From: Sporosarcina globispora
Lineage (GTDB): Bacteria; Bacillota; Bacilli; Bacillales; Cytobacillaceae
Direction: 5' to 3'
Assembly: GCF_001274725.1 (NCBI RefSeq)
Contig: NZ_LGUF01000007.1
Coordinates: 2,115,629 to 2,179,628 of the forward strand
DNA: 64,000 bases
Part shown: positions 1-9,204 of the stretch, in pieces
Position numbering within the stretch: the stretch's first letter is position 1
Layout of the letters: each line of letters opens with the position of its first letter
Notes under the pieces: model-generated
What the model was told of the DNA's origin: nothing
Seen by the model: only the letters and a program-made list of their open reading frames with translations
Databases searched by the model: none
Translations under genes and position numbers: made by a program

Positions 1-304
1 TTCAAAATAACTTTAACCAACTGAGTTGATTGGAGCAGGAGGCACTTGATCCTCAATAAAGGCTAAAAAAATTATGGGAAAACACTTTAATTTGCAAGTT
101 AGTTATGTAATTGTGTTTTAAAGAGCGCCATAAGGGTAATAAAAACACATCAACTTATTACAAATATGTTGCAAATAAGAAAAGATTCCCATTAAATAAT
201 GAAATATTCTTGATAACAGCATTTGATTATGATAATCTTTTAACAGAATTACCGTTATGGCGGCCGAAACCCTTATTTTTAAAGGGTTTGTAATGATTTT
301 TGAA
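1..304. other. Intergenic region upstream of hbs
   Basis: I see no supportable gene here. Short open frames exist on both strands but lack family features and good ribosome-binding sites. The first 80 bases (around 'ttgattggagcaggaggcac') look like a decayed copy of an interspersed Bacillaceae intergenic repeat, recalled from memory only. A small inverted repeat lies at 267-289 (AAACCCTT, loop, AAAGGGTTT) without a strong T-run, so it is at best a weak terminator. Confidence 0.5.
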
Positions 305-333
305 TTGAAAAATTTCAATTTATCATTTATTAT
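305..333 (+). promoter_or_regulatory. Sigma-A-type promoter of hbs
   Basis: TTGAAA (305-310), a 17-base spacer and TATTAT (328-333) form a near-consensus vegetative promoter. It lies about 110 bases upstream of the hbs start codon. No transcript data support it; it is called on sequence only. Confidence 0.65.
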
Positions 334-451
334 AAGGCTTGTTAAACAAAAACACGCCATAACGTATAGAATTCAGTAATTTTGTTTACAAATGTATGTA
401 AGGAATCTTATTTTACTGGGTTTTATCCATATTTGGGAGGAGGTGAAAGGC

Positions 452-724
452 ATGAACAAAACAGAACTAATTAACGCAGTTGCTGAAGCTGGCGAACTTT
501 CTAAAAAAGACGCTACTAAAGCAGTAGATGCTGTTTTCGATACAATCTTAGATGCTTTGAAAAATGGTGATAAGGTACAACTAATCGGTTTCGGAAACTT
601 TGAAGTTCGCGAACGTGCTGCCCGCAAAGGACGCAACCCGCAAACTGGCGAAGAAATCGAAATCGCTGCAAGCAAAGTTCCTGCTTTCAAACCAGGTAAA
701 GCGCTTAAAGATGCAGTTAAATAA
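452..724 (+). CDS. hbs: DNA-binding protein HU (HBsu)
   Basis: This 90-residue protein is the histone-like nucleoid protein HU, which binds and bends DNA as a homodimer. The sequence is typical from [14 protein letters not shown] through the arm motif '[12 protein letters not shown]' to '[15 protein letters not shown]', and its length equals the family length. The start at 452 is set by a strong GGGAGGAGGTG site just upstream; an in-frame extension to 392 has no ribosome-binding site and no HU homology. It has its own promoter and a strong terminator, so it appears monocistronic. Downstream folE matches B. subtilis gene order. Confidence 0.97.
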   Translation: MNKTELINAVAEAGELSKKDATKAVDAVFDTILDALKNGDKVQLIGFGNFEVRERAARKGRNPQTGEEIEIAASKVPAFKPGKALKDAVK

Positions 725-760
725 TCTACATACAAGTGCTTAAAGCTTATGCTTGAGCTA

Positions 761-790
761 AAAACCGCGAATATTCGCGGTTTTTTCTTT
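761..790 (+). terminator. Intrinsic terminator of hbs
   Basis: The bases AAAACCGCGAAT and their exact inverse ATTCGCGGTTTT form a perfect 24-base palindrome followed by a T-rich run, 37 bases after the hbs stop codon. Confidence 0.9.
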
Positions 791-870
791 TTTATCCGAT
801 CTAAAATCATGGTGGCCACAGGAAAAGGAGCCTTTCGCTTTTATTAAAGTAAAACAGGGAAGATTCAGTT

Positions 871-899
871 TTGCCTGAATGAAAGGGTTATGCTAATAT
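871..899 (+). promoter_or_regulatory. Sigma-A-type promoter of folE
   Basis: TTGCCT (871-876), a 17-base spacer and TAATAT (894-899) with an extended TGC directly before the -10 box. It lies 43 bases before the folE start codon. Confidence 0.7.
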
Positions 900-942
900 G
901 AACATATTATTACCACAGTGTTAATACATAGGAGGCATAATT

Positions 943-1509
943 ATGGCAGAAGTAAATCGTGCCCAGATAGAAGATGCGGTACGTTTGATATTAGAAGCAA
1001 TCGGTGAAGATCCAAATCGTGAAGGACTCCTTGATACGCCAAAGCGTGTAGCAAAAATGTATGAAGAAGTTTTTATGGGCCTTAACCAGGATCCTAAAGA
1101 ATACTTTGAAACAGTATTTGGCGAAGACCATGAAGAACTTGTTTTAGTAAAAGACATTCCTTTTTACTCCATGTGTGAACATCACCTTGTGCCTTTCTTT
1201 GGTGTTGCCCATGTAGCTTACATCCCCCGCAACGGAAGAGTGACAGGGTTAAGCAAGCTGGCGAGAGCTGTGGAAGCAGTAGCAAAGCGGCCCCAGCTTC
1301 AGGAACGCATTACATCTACTGTAGCAAACTCTATTCTGGAAAAGCTGGAGCCGCATGGTGTTATGGTCGTTGTTGAGGCAGAACATATGTGCATGACAAT
1401 GCGGGGAGTTAAAAAGCCTGGTTCAAAAACAGTGACATCAGCGGTAAGAGGCGTGTTTGCAGAAGATGCAAGAGCACGGGCTGAAGTCCTTTCACTGATT
1501 AAACAATAA
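943..1509 (+). CDS. folE: GTP cyclohydrolase I (FolE1)
   Basis: This 188-residue enzyme converts GTP to 7,8-dihydroneopterin triphosphate, the first step of folate synthesis. Family signatures are present: the '[10 protein letters not shown]' zinc/active-site segment, the '[17 protein letters not shown]' stretch, and '[12 protein letters not shown]' with the second zinc-ligand Cys. The start follows an AGGAGGC site. It has its own promoter and precedes mtrB, as in the B. subtilis mtrAB operon, where it is called mtrA. Here a good terminator separates the two genes. Confidence 0.96.
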   Translation: MAEVNRAQIEDAVRLILEAIGEDPNREGLLDTPKRVAKMYEEVFMGLNQDPKEYFETVFGEDHEELVLVKDIPFYSMCEHHLVPFFGVAHVAYIPRNGRVTGLSKLARAVEAVAKRPQLQERITSTVANSILEKLEPHGVMVVVEAEHMCMTMRGVKKPGSKTVTSAVRGVFAEDARARAEVLSLIKQ

Positions 1510-1553
1510 ATTTAGAACTCTCTTAGAGAAGGAGTTCTGGCAATAAATAGATC

Positions 1554-1589
1554 AAAGGCTGAAAGATAAAAAACTTTTAGCCTTTTTTT
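1554..1589 (+). terminator. Terminator between folE and mtrB
   Basis: AAAGGCTGAAAG pairs with CTTTTAGCCTTT (one G-U pair) around an A-rich loop, followed by seven T residues. It implies that mtrB is either reached by read-through or has its own, unrecognised, promoter. Confidence 0.8.
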
Positions 1590-1632
1590 GTAAAGAATTA
1601 TCATTCAATGATAAAAGCAAAGGATGGTATGA

Positions 1633-1869
1633 ATGGAAAAGAAAAGTCCATCAGGAAATGACTATATTGTGATCAAAGCTAAAGAAGACGGTGTTAATGT
1701 CATTGGGTTAACAAGAGGATCTGATACAAGATTCCACCATTCAGAAAAACTTGACCAGGGTGAAGTGATGATTGCACAGTTCACAGAGCATACATCTGCC
1801 ATCAAGGTCAGGGGAAATGCAAGAATAATGACCTGCTATGGAGAACTTGAAAGTGAGGCCAAGAAATAG
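1633..1869 (+). CDS. mtrB: Tryptophan RNA-binding attenuation protein TRAP
   Basis: This 78-residue protein forms the ring-shaped TRAP oligomer, which binds tryptophan and then GAG/TAG-rich leader RNA to repress trp genes. It contains the diagnostic segments '[14 protein letters not shown]', 'FHHSEKL' and '[15 protein letters not shown]', including the Lys and Arg residues that contact RNA. The start follows AAAGGATGG. A perfect 8+1+8 palindrome lies just upstream at 1598-1614. It is notable because the classical target, a trp operon between aroH and hisC, is missing from this window. Confidence 0.96.
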   Translation: MEKKSPSGNDYIVIKAKEDGVNVIGLTRGSDTRFHHSEKLDQGEVMIAQFTEHTSAIKVRGNARIMTCYGELESEAKK

Positions 1870-1915
1870 CTTTCCTTCTGAATAAATGGATAGGATATTT
1901 TCACAAGATAATGTC

Positions 1916-1945
1916 CTGACATGTTGATGTAATTTATGATATAAT
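1916..1945 (+). promoter_or_regulatory. Sigma-A-type promoter of the hepS-menG-hepT operon
   Basis: CTGACA (1916-1921), an 18-base spacer and a perfect TATAAT (1940-1945) with an extended TGA before it. The implied leader is about 210 bases. It contains a hairpin with an eight-T loop (1986-2016) and a second perfect inverted repeat (2068-2090, ATAAATTGT/ACAATTTAT). Confidence 0.65.
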
Positions 1946-2166
1946 TGTCTCTGCTTGATTAATTTTCTTGAAAACAAGACACCAAGGTAAAGGGCTTTTT
2001 TTTGCCCGTTTTACTTTATTTAATAGTCAACAATGATTTGGCTAAAAATAGATAATACTGTTAACAAATAAATTGTGTAAAACAATTTATGTCCGTTCTC
2101 TTAGCCGCCATTATGAGGAACAGCGGCTTTGGAAGAAGAAAACTAAGGGGAAACAAGGGTGATGGC

Positions 2167-2976
2167 ATGGATGATGTAAAGGTAAAATTGGCAGATGTGA
2201 AAGAACAGATTGAGAAAAAAATTAACCACCCTTATCTGCTCAGGTATATTGATTCTCCTGTTATTGATGAAGACAAGCTTCTGCTTTTAATCTCTTTCCT
2301 GGATGATATGGAAATACCGGACTCAAAAGCAGAAAAATATGCAGTAACTGCAATGCTTATCCAAATCGCCCTTGATACCCATGAACTTGTTAAGAACGAT
2401 GAATCTGAAGATAAAGGTCTTAAACATAGACAGCTTACTGTCCTTGCAGGTGTATACTACAGCGGTTTATATTACAAAATTCTTGCAGCTTTTGATGATA
2501 TCCGAATGATACGGGCTTTCGCAGATGGGATTAAAGATGTAAATGAGCATAAAATTTCGCTATACCAAAAGTCACCTGATGCAGTTGACAGTCTGATGAA
2601 TTCTGTCAAGAAAATTGAGGCTTCTCTTTTTGAAAAACTGGCTGATGTATTCAGTAAGGCGGATTGGAAAGAGGCTGCATCCAATCTGTTGTTTCTTAAA
2701 CGGCTGATCGCGGAGAAGCAGCAGTTCTTAAAAGAAGGCACCTCAATTGTATTTGAAGGTCTGAAAAAGCTGACTTTCCCAAAAGTGAAAGAGATGTCTG
2801 CCGAGCAGCAAAGATATCTGATTCTCATTTGTGACAGATATATTGACTTCTCAAGAAATATAGTTGATCAATACCTGAGGAAAATTCCTATTGCAAATGA
2901 ATTATTAGAGCAGCGTTTTCACAGCATTTTCAATAATAGTCAGTCTGTGGCTAAAACTTTTGTGGAAGAAGGATAA
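2167..2976 (+). CDS. hepS: Heptaprenyl diphosphate synthase component I
   Basis: This 269-residue protein is the small, non-catalytic subunit that works with HepT to make the C35 side chain of menaquinone-7. The family core is visible in 'DEDKLLLLISF', 'AMLIQIALDTHE', 'RQLTVLAGVYYSGLYY' and 'AFADGIKDVNEHKISLY'. I place the start at ATG 2167 because the homologous region begins there and an AGGGTGAT site lies just upstream; the in-frame ATG at 2089 lacks one. It is first in an operon with menG (3-base gap) and hepT. Confidence 0.9.
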   Translation: MDDVKVKLADVKEQIEKKINHPYLLRYIDSPVIDEDKLLLLISFLDDMEIPDSKAEKYAVTAMLIQIALDTHELVKNDESEDKGLKHRQLTVLAGVYYSGLYYKILAAFDDIRMIRAFADGIKDVNEHKISLYQKSPDAVDSLMNSVKKIEASLFEKLADVFSKADWKEAASNLLFLKRLIAEKQQFLKEGTSIVFEGLKKLTFPKVKEMSAEQQRYLILICDRYIDFSRNIVDQYLRKIPIANELLEQRFHSIFNNSQSVAKTFVEEG

Positions 2977-2979
2977 AAT

Positions 2980-3681
2980 ATGCAGCAATCAAAAGAAGAA
3001 CGTGTCCATAGCGTTTTTGAAAAGATTTATGGCAGCTACGATAAAATGAATTCAGTTATCAGTTTTCAGCAGCATTTAAGATGGCGCAAAGATACTATGA
3101 AAAAGATGAATGTTCAAAAGGGTGCAAAAGCCCTTGATGTATGCTGCGGTACTGCCGATTGGTCCATTGGGCTTGCTGAAGCCGTAGGTGAAAGCGGACA
3201 AGTAGTAGGTTTGGATTTCAGCAAAAATATGCTGAAGATCGGTGAGGAAAAAATTAAGGATCGGAAACTGAAGCAAGTGAAGCTTGTTCATGGAAATGCA
3301 ATGGAGCTTCCTTTTGCAGATAATTCCTTCGACTATGTTACAATCGGTTTTGGTTTGCGCAACGTTCCGGATTATTTGCAGGTATTAAAAGAAATGCACC
3401 GTGTTGTAAAGCCTGGCGGCATAGCAGTATGTCTGGAGACTTCACAGCCAACAATGTTCGGGTATAAGCAGGCGTATTATTTCTACTTCCGTTTTATTAT
3501 GCCTATGTTCGGAAAGCTATTTGCCAAAAGCTTCAATGAATATTCCTGGCTGCAGGAATCAGCGAGGGACTTTCCTGGAATGAAAGAGCTTGCAGGAATG
3601 TTTGAGGAAGCAGGCTTTAAGAACGTCACATATAAGCCTTATAGCGGCGGAGTGGCTGCAGTACACATTGGAACGAAATAA
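2980..3681 (+). CDS. menG: Demethylmenaquinone methyltransferase
   Basis: This 233-residue SAM-dependent enzyme methylates demethylmenaquinone in the last step of menaquinone synthesis. It is also called ubiE/menH. The UbiE signature is intact: the SAM-binding '[10 protein letters not shown]', the acidic 'GLDFSKNML', 'FGLRNVPD' and 'VVKPGG'. It sits between the two prenyl-synthase subunit genes, so side-chain synthesis and the final ring methylation are co-expressed. Confidence 0.96.
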   Translation: MQQSKEERVHSVFEKIYGSYDKMNSVISFQQHLRWRKDTMKKMNVQKGAKALDVCCGTADWSIGLAEAVGESGQVVGLDFSKNMLKIGEEKIKDRKLKQVKLVHGNAMELPFADNSFDYVTIGFGLRNVPDYLQVLKEMHRVVKPGGIAVCLETSQPTMFGYKQAYYFYFRFIMPMFGKLFAKSFNEYSWLQESARDFPGMKELAGMFEEAGFKNVTYKPYSGGVAAVHIGTK

Positions 3682-3763
3682 AAATAATAACTTGTTCTGT
3701 ATGTTTCTCATTGAACGATAGAGAATAGCGCAGACGGGATCGATAAGCTGGGTGAGTAAGCAT

Positions 3764-4726
3764 ATGAAATTGAAAATGATGTATTCATTTTTAAATTCAG
3801 ATTTAAATGTTATAGAGAACGAGCTGGAGGAGACGATTAAGGCCGAGTCTCCTCTATTGCATCAGGCGTCCCTGCATCTGCTGCAGGCCGGGGGGAAAAG
3901 AATCCGCCCAGTTTTCGTTTTGCTTGCTGCGAAGTTCGGAGAATACGATATTGATAAAATTAAAAACGTAGCGGTATCACTGGAGCTTATCCATATGGCG
4001 TCACTTGTCCATGATGATGTCATTGATGATGCAGAATTGCGCCGAGGAAAGCCTACCATAAAATCAAAGTGGGATAATAAGATTGCCATGTATACCGGTG
4101 ATTATATTTTCGCGCGTGCTTTGGAATTAATAACTAATGTGGAAAATCCGCATGCCCATAAAATTCTCTCTCATACACTAGTGGAACTGTGCATAGGTGA
4201 AATTGAACAAATTAAAGATAAGTATAACTATGACCAGAATATCAGGACATATTTCCGGAGAATTAAAAGGAAGACAGCCATGCTGATTGCTGTTTGCTGT
4301 CAGCTTGGCGGCATTGCAGCTAATGTTGAGGAAGATATACATAAAAAGCTTTTTAAATTCGGGTATTTTGTCGGAATGTCCTATCAAATCATTGACGATG
4401 TCCTTGATTTTGTCGGAACAGAAAAGGAACTAGGAAAACCGGCTGGAGGAGATCTCCATCAGGGGAACATTACGCTGCCAGCTTTATTTGCAATGGAGGA
4501 CAGCGTTATCCGCGAGCGAATCGCCAAAGTCTACGATGGAACCGAACGAAGTGATATAGAGGAAATAATTGCATTGGTAAAAGACTCCAGTGCAATTGAA
4601 AAATCACTGCAAATTAGTGATAAATATCTGCAAAAAGCTTTAGGGGTGCTTGATGAGCTGCCTCCTTCCAAATCAAAGAAAGCATTGCGTGATATTGCAA
4701 AATTTATCGGTAAAAGAAAATTTTAA
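3764..4726 (+). CDS. hepT: Heptaprenyl diphosphate synthase component II
   Basis: This 320-residue trans-isoprenyl diphosphate synthase is the catalytic partner of HepS. It carries both aspartate-rich motifs, 'DDVIDDAELRRG' and 'DDVLDFVGTEKELGKPAGGD', plus 'LLQAGGKRIRP' for allylic substrate binding and the C-terminal 'KFIGKRKF'. I prefer ATG 3764 because GGGTGAG lies seven bases before it. An in-frame GTG at 3752 overlaps that ribosome-binding site. Confidence 0.93.
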   Translation: MKLKMMYSFLNSDLNVIENELEETIKAESPLLHQASLHLLQAGGKRIRPVFVLLAAKFGEYDIDKIKNVAVSLELIHMASLVHDDVIDDAELRRGKPTIKSKWDNKIAMYTGDYIFARALELITNVENPHAHKILSHTLVELCIGEIEQIKDKYNYDQNIRTYFRRIKRKTAMLIAVCCQLGGIAANVEEDIHKKLFKFGYFVGMSYQIIDDVLDFVGTEKELGKPAGGDLHQGNITLPALFAMEDSVIRERIAKVYDGTERSDIEEIIALVKDSSAIEKSLQISDKYLQKALGVLDELPPSKSKKALRDIAKFIGKRKF

Positions 4727-4736
4727 TCCGCACGAT

Positions 4737-4776
4737 AATTGCCAGCACATATCCGGGTGCCGGCAATTTATGTTTA
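4737..4776 (+). terminator. Terminator-like hairpin after hepT
   Basis: AATTGCCaGCAC and GGTGCcGGCAATT form a long hairpin directly after the hepT stop, followed by a broken T-run. It is probably the operon terminator. Confidence 0.6.
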
Positions 4777-4812
4777 TGTGGGATGAATATTAAAAGCGCT
4801 TTCAGATTTCTG

Positions 4813-4841
4813 TTGCTAAATTTTCAAAACAATGTTAATAT
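4813..4841 (+). promoter_or_regulatory. Sigma-A-type promoter of ndk
   Basis: TTGCTA (4813-4818), a 17-base spacer and TAATAT (4836-4841). It lies about 50 bases before the ndk start codon. Confidence 0.65.
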
Positions 4842-4892
4842 TTTCGTGGATTAACATAAATCACTATACATATGTTTTAGGAGTGGAATTCA

Positions 4893-5339
4893 ATGGAAAG
4901 AACATTTTTAATGGTTAAGCCAGACGGAGTACAGCGCAATCTAATCGGTGAAATTGTTTCCCGTTTCGAAAAGAAAGGCTTTCAGCTTGTAGGCGGTAAG
5001 CTAATGAACATTAGCCAGGAACTTGCAGAAGAACATTACGGAGAGCATAAAGAGCGTCCTTTCTTCGGAGAACTTGTTGACTTTATTACTTCCGGACCAG
5101 TATTCGCAATGGTTTGGGAAGGTGAAAATGTTATCGCTACAGCTCGTCAAATGATGGGTTCAACAAATCCTAAAGATGCTGCTCCTGGAACAATTCGCGG
5201 AGATTTCGGCATTACAGTCGGAAAAAATGTAATCCATGGATCAGATTCACCTGCAAGTGCAGAACGTGAAATCGGCCTTTTCTTCAAAGAAGAAGAGAAA
5301 GTGGAATACAATAAATTAATGAATGAATGGATTAACTGA
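4893..5339 (+). CDS. ndk: Nucleoside diphosphate kinase
   Basis: This 148-residue cytoplasmic enzyme transfers the gamma phosphate between nucleoside triphosphates and diphosphates. The active-site histidine lies in the signature '[16 protein letters not shown]', and the N-terminal '[20 protein letters not shown]' is typical. Length equals the family norm. The start follows TTAGGAGTGG. It has its own promoter and terminator. The position between hepT and cheR is conserved in Bacillus. Confidence 0.98.
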   Translation: MERTFLMVKPDGVQRNLIGEIVSRFEKKGFQLVGGKLMNISQELAEEHYGEHKERPFFGELVDFITSGPVFAMVWEGENVIATARQMMGSTNPKDAAPGTIRGDFGITVGKNVIHGSDSPASAEREIGLFFKEEEKVEYNKLMNEWIN

Positions 5340-5345
5340 TACGCG

Positions 5346-5379
5346 AAAAAGTACTTGTCACTGACAAGTGCTTTTTTTG
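5346..5379 (+). terminator. Intrinsic terminator of ndk
   Basis: AAAAAGtACTTGTCA pairs with TGACAAGTgCTTTTT, followed by more T residues, seven bases after the ndk stop codon. Confidence 0.9.
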
Positions 5380-5450
5380 TAACCGAATTCATTATTTTGC
5401 AGATAGATGGCGAGCGGGAAAAATAGATATAAGCTCACTAATTAATCTAG

Positions 5451-6236
<786 letters not shown>

Positions 6237-6246
6237 AATGCGTACA

Positions 6247-6284
6247 AAAAAAGAGGATGATCTTTCTGTCAACCTCTTTTCTTA
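6247..6284 (+). terminator. Intrinsic terminator of cheR
   Basis: AAAAGAGG and CCTCTTTT flank a longer loop with further TGA/TCA pairing, followed by cttaat. It ends the cheR transcript. Confidence 0.75.
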
Positions 6285-6296
6285 ATATTTTTCCGT

Positions 6297-6325
6297 TTGG
6301 TAGAAAATATCTATTCGTGTTAAAA
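6297..6325 (+). promoter_or_regulatory. Possible promoter of the aromatic operon
   Basis: TTGGTA (6297-6302), a 17-base spacer ending in GTG (extended -10) and TTAAAA (6320-6325). A second AT-rich candidate nearer the gene cannot be excluded. Confidence 0.4.
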
Positions 6326-6445
6326 TGGCTCCAATCATAAGAAGAAATAAAATATTATAGGAATTTTCAATTTTATCTATTCTTATATTTATCATTATGT
6401 TATATTGGTACATAATCCTTTAATGAGTTGAAGGGGGAAAGAGTT

Positions 6446-7618
6446 TTGAGATATCTTACATCAGGTGAATCTCACGGACCGCAGCTGACTACTATAATAG
6501 AAGGGCTGCCAGCAGGAATGCCGCTGATCGATTCGGATATAAATGAAGAACTGGCCAGACGCCAGAAAGGCTATGGCAGAGGCAGAAGAATGCAAATTGA
6601 AAAGGATACTGTCCAAATAACAGGGGGCATCAGGCATGGATATACTTTGGGATCCCCAGTTGCCCTAGTTGTAGAGAATAATGACTGGAAGCATTGGACA
6701 AAAATTATGGGGCAGGACCAGCTTAATCCGGAGGATGAGGCTGAGGTAAAAAGAAAAATATCCCGTCCTCGCCCAGGCCATGCTGACTTAAATGGAGCCC
6801 TTAAATATGGGCACAGGGATATGAGGAATGTTTTAGAGCGATCTTCCGCCAGGGAAACCACAGTGAGAGTGGCAGCCGGTGCGGTTGCGAAAAAAATGCT
6901 TTCTGAACTGGGGATTGAAGTTGCAGCGCATGTTATTGAAATTGGCGGGGTTATATCAGGCAAAAGGGGATATTCTTCACTAAAAGAGTTAAAAGAAACT
7001 ACAGAAGAATCGCCTGTTCGCTGTCTTGATCAGGATGCCGGCCAAAAAATGATGAATGCCATTGATACCGCGAAAGAAAATGGCGATTCCATTGGCGGAG
7101 TTGTGGAGGTCATTGTGGAAGGAATGCCTCCAGGAGTTGGAAGCTATGTCCACTATGACCGAAAGCTCGATTCAAAGCTTGCCGGTGCAATGGTGAGTAT
7201 TAATGCATTTAAAGGTGTTGAGTTTGGCATTGGTTTTGAGGCAGCAAGAAAACCAGGAAGTGAAGTTCATGATGAAATCGCCTGGGATCCTGAAAAAGGC
7301 TATTACCGCAAAACGAATCGGCTTGGCGGCTTTGAAGGAGGCATGACAACGGGAATGCCTATTGTAGTCAGAGGAGTAATGAAACCAATACCCACTCTTT
7401 ATAAGCCGCTTCAAAGTGTCGATATTGAAACAAAGGAACCTTTCTCAGCAAGCATAGAGCGTTCTGACAGCTGTGCAGTACCGGCAGCTGCAGTCGTTGC
7501 AGAAAATGTAATTGCCTGGGAGCTGGCTTCAGCAATTGTTGATCAATTTTATTCTGACCGCTTTGAAGCATTAAAAGCTTCAGTTGAAGAGCAAAGACAA
7601 TTTGCGAGGGGGTTTTAA
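6446..7618 (+). CDS. aroC: Chorismate synthase
   Basis: This 390-residue enzyme converts EPSP to chorismate using reduced FMN. It is called aroF in B. subtilis. All three family signatures are present: '[18 protein letters not shown]', '[12 protein letters not shown]' with '[17 protein letters not shown]', and '[10 protein letters not shown]'. I place the start at TTG 6446 because a strong AAGGGGGAAAG lies in front and homologues begin MRYL; an in-frame TTG at 6428 would overlap that site. Its stop codon shares one base with the aroB start, so translation is probably coupled. Confidence 0.96.
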   Translation: MRYLTSGESHGPQLTTIIEGLPAGMPLIDSDINEELARRQKGYGRGRRMQIEKDTVQITGGIRHGYTLGSPVALVVENNDWKHWTKIMGQDQLNPEDEAEVKRKISRPRPGHADLNGALKYGHRDMRNVLERSSARETTVRVAAGAVAKKMLSELGIEVAAHVIEIGGVISGKRGYSSLKELKETTEESPVRCLDQDAGQKMMNAIDTAKENGDSIGGVVEVIVEGMPPGVGSYVHYDRKLDSKLAGAMVSINAFKGVEFGIGFEAARKPGSEVHDEIAWDPEKGYYRKTNRLGGFEGGMTTGMPIVVRGVMKPIPTLYKPLQSVDIETKEPFSASIERSDSCAVPAAAVVAENVIAWELASAIVDQFYSDRFEALKASVEEQRQFARGF

Positions 7619-8706
7619 TGGAAAATATTTCAATCGAAACACCTGCAAGGACCTATCCAGTTTATATAGGTTCCGGAGCAATTGAGGGATTGGGATCATA
7701 TATTAAGGATACTTTTCCGGCGATGACGAATTTAATGATTATCACAGATGAAACGGTCCGGGATATCCATTTGCATGCTTTAGAATCAGTGCTAAAGGAC
7801 ATTAAAGCAAAAATCTGCACAGTGCCAAGCGGGGAGAAAGCAAAAACTTTCGAAGTTTATTATCATTGCCTGTCATTTGCATTGGAACATAAACTTGACA
7901 GGAAATCTCTTATTTTGGCCTTTGGCGGGGGAGCTGTCGGAGATTTGGGAGGTTTCGTGGCAGCCACTTTTATGAGAGGGATCCCCTTCATACAGGTTCC
8001 CACTACCATATTGGCTCATGATAGCGCTGTTGGGGGAAAAGTCGCTATCAACCATCCGTCAGGAAAAAACATGGTGGGGTCTTTTTACCAGCCTCAAGCT
8101 GTATTTTATGACTTGAATTTTCTTGCTACCCTTCCTCAAAAAGAACTGCGTTCAGGCTTTTCAGAAGTTGTAAAGCATAGTTTGATACATGATATAAATT
8201 TTTATTCGAGTCTAAAAAACCACATCCGCTCGCTTGAAAATCTTCCACCTGAGGAATTAAGCCAAATGCTTACCAAGGGAATAGAGATCAAAGGAAGGAT
8301 CGTTGCTGAGGACGAAAAGGAGTCAGGTGTACGCGCATTCTTGAATTTTGGCCATACACTGGGTCATGCAATTGAAGCAGAAAAAGGCTATGGAGAATGG
8401 ACCCATGGAGAATCTGTTGCAGTAGGAATGCTTTTTGCACTCGAATTAAGTAAAAAATTGCTTGATTTGCGTTTTGATGTTGACGAATTCCGGCTCTGGC
8501 TTGCTCAGCTTGGTTATAATATTGATCTCCCGGGAGATTTGTCACATTCAAAACTGCTCGAACGGATGAAGCAGGATAAAAAATCAGAAGGCCAGAATGT
8601 CCGCTTTGTTCTTCTAAAAGAAGTTGGCAAGCCTGTAATATACCAGGTTTCTGATGAGTTAATTCTAAGGGAGCTTGCCATTTTTTCTAATAGTACGAAG
8701 AGATAA
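7618..8706 (+). CDS. aroB: 3-dehydroquinate synthase
   Basis: This 362-residue NAD- and metal-dependent enzyme makes 3-dehydroquinate from DAHP, the second step of the shikimate pathway. The nucleotide-binding segment 'FGGGAVGDLGGFVAATFMRG' and the metal-ligand region around 'EVVKHSLIHD' and 'NFGHTLGHAIE' are intact. It overlaps aroC by one base and precedes aroH, matching the B. subtilis aroFBH block. Confidence 0.96.
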   Translation: MENISIETPARTYPVYIGSGAIEGLGSYIKDTFPAMTNLMIITDETVRDIHLHALESVLKDIKAKICTVPSGEKAKTFEVYYHCLSFALEHKLDRKSLILAFGGGAVGDLGGFVAATFMRGIPFIQVPTTILAHDSAVGGKVAINHPSGKNMVGSFYQPQAVFYDLNFLATLPQKELRSGFSEVVKHSLIHDINFYSSLKNHIRSLENLPPEELSQMLTKGIEIKGRIVAEDEKESGVRAFLNFGHTLGHAIEAEKGYGEWTHGESVAVGMLFALELSKKLLDLRFDVDEFRLWLAQLGYNIDLPGDLSHSKLLERMKQDKKSEGQNVRFVLLKEVGKPVIYQVSDELILRELAIFSNSTKR

Positions 8707-8742
8707 AAAGGGCTGGAAAATCAGCGTTGGGAGGTGCTGCAA

Positions 8743-9117
8743 GTGATTCGAGGGGTGAGGGGAGCCATCACCATAGAGAAGAATAATGAATCTGAGATAT
8801 TAGAATCGACTGAGATGCTGATCAGGGAAATGATTCAGGAGAATAAGATTGAAGCTGAGGATGTAGCATCTGTGTTCATTTCCGTTACGGAAGAATTAAC
8901 AGCAGGCTTTCCAGCAAAGGCAATGCGTTCAATAGAGGGCTGGACTTATGTTCCTGTCATGTGCATGAGGGAAATACCCGTCGAAGGATCTCTTCGGAAT
9001 TGTATAAGAGTTATGATGCATGTGAATTCAAATGCTCCTCAGCAGAATATCCGCCATATATATTTGCGCGAAGCCATTCAGCTTCGGCCAGATCTAAAAA
9101 CCGCAGACTCTCCTTAA
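8743..9117 (+). CDS. aroH: Chorismate mutase, AroH type
   Basis: This 124-residue monofunctional chorismate mutase turns chorismate into prephenate, committing it to Phe/Tyr. The alpha/beta-barrel AroH family is recognised by 'VIRGVRGAITIE', 'ITEELTAGFPAKAMR', the 'VPVMCMREI' segment and the active-site 'CIRVMMHVN'. The GTG start at 8743 has GGGAGGTG just upstream; an in-frame GTG at 8734 overlaps that site. Its stop codon lies inside the loop of a terminator hairpin, so the aroCBH unit ends here. Confidence 0.95.
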   Translation: MIRGVRGAITIEKNNESEILESTEMLIREMIQENKIEAEDVASVFISVTEELTAGFPAKAMRSIEGWTYVPVMCMREIPVEGSLRNCIRVMMHVNSNAPQQNIRHIYLREAIQLRPDLKTADSP

Positions 9118-9130
9118 AGGAGAGTTTTGT
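9107..9130 (+). terminator. Terminator overlapping the aroH stop codon
   Basis: ACTCTCCT, loop TAA (the aroH stop), AGGAGAGT, then TTTT. The eight-base-pair stem closes the upstream aro unit exactly where the trp leader starts in B. subtilis. Confidence 0.75.
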
Positions 9131-9204
9131 GATAATATAGGAGCAAATCAATTTACGCTTTAATACGATAATAAGTAAAAGTTAGGAATAAGAGGTGGAT
9201 TTGG

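Noticed and set aside
111..360. Open frames on both strands upstream of hbs
   Set aside because: AT-rich chance frames with no ribosome-binding site; the minus-strand one would overlap the hbs promoter.
806..856. Third copy of the interspersed repeat
   Set aside because: Only about 20 bases ('aaggagcctttcgcttttat') resemble one arm; too short to call as a copy.
9118..9204. TRAP binding site in the aroH-hisC gap
   Set aside because: Only a few scattered TAG/GAG triplets occur, not a run of about eleven with two- to three-base spacers.
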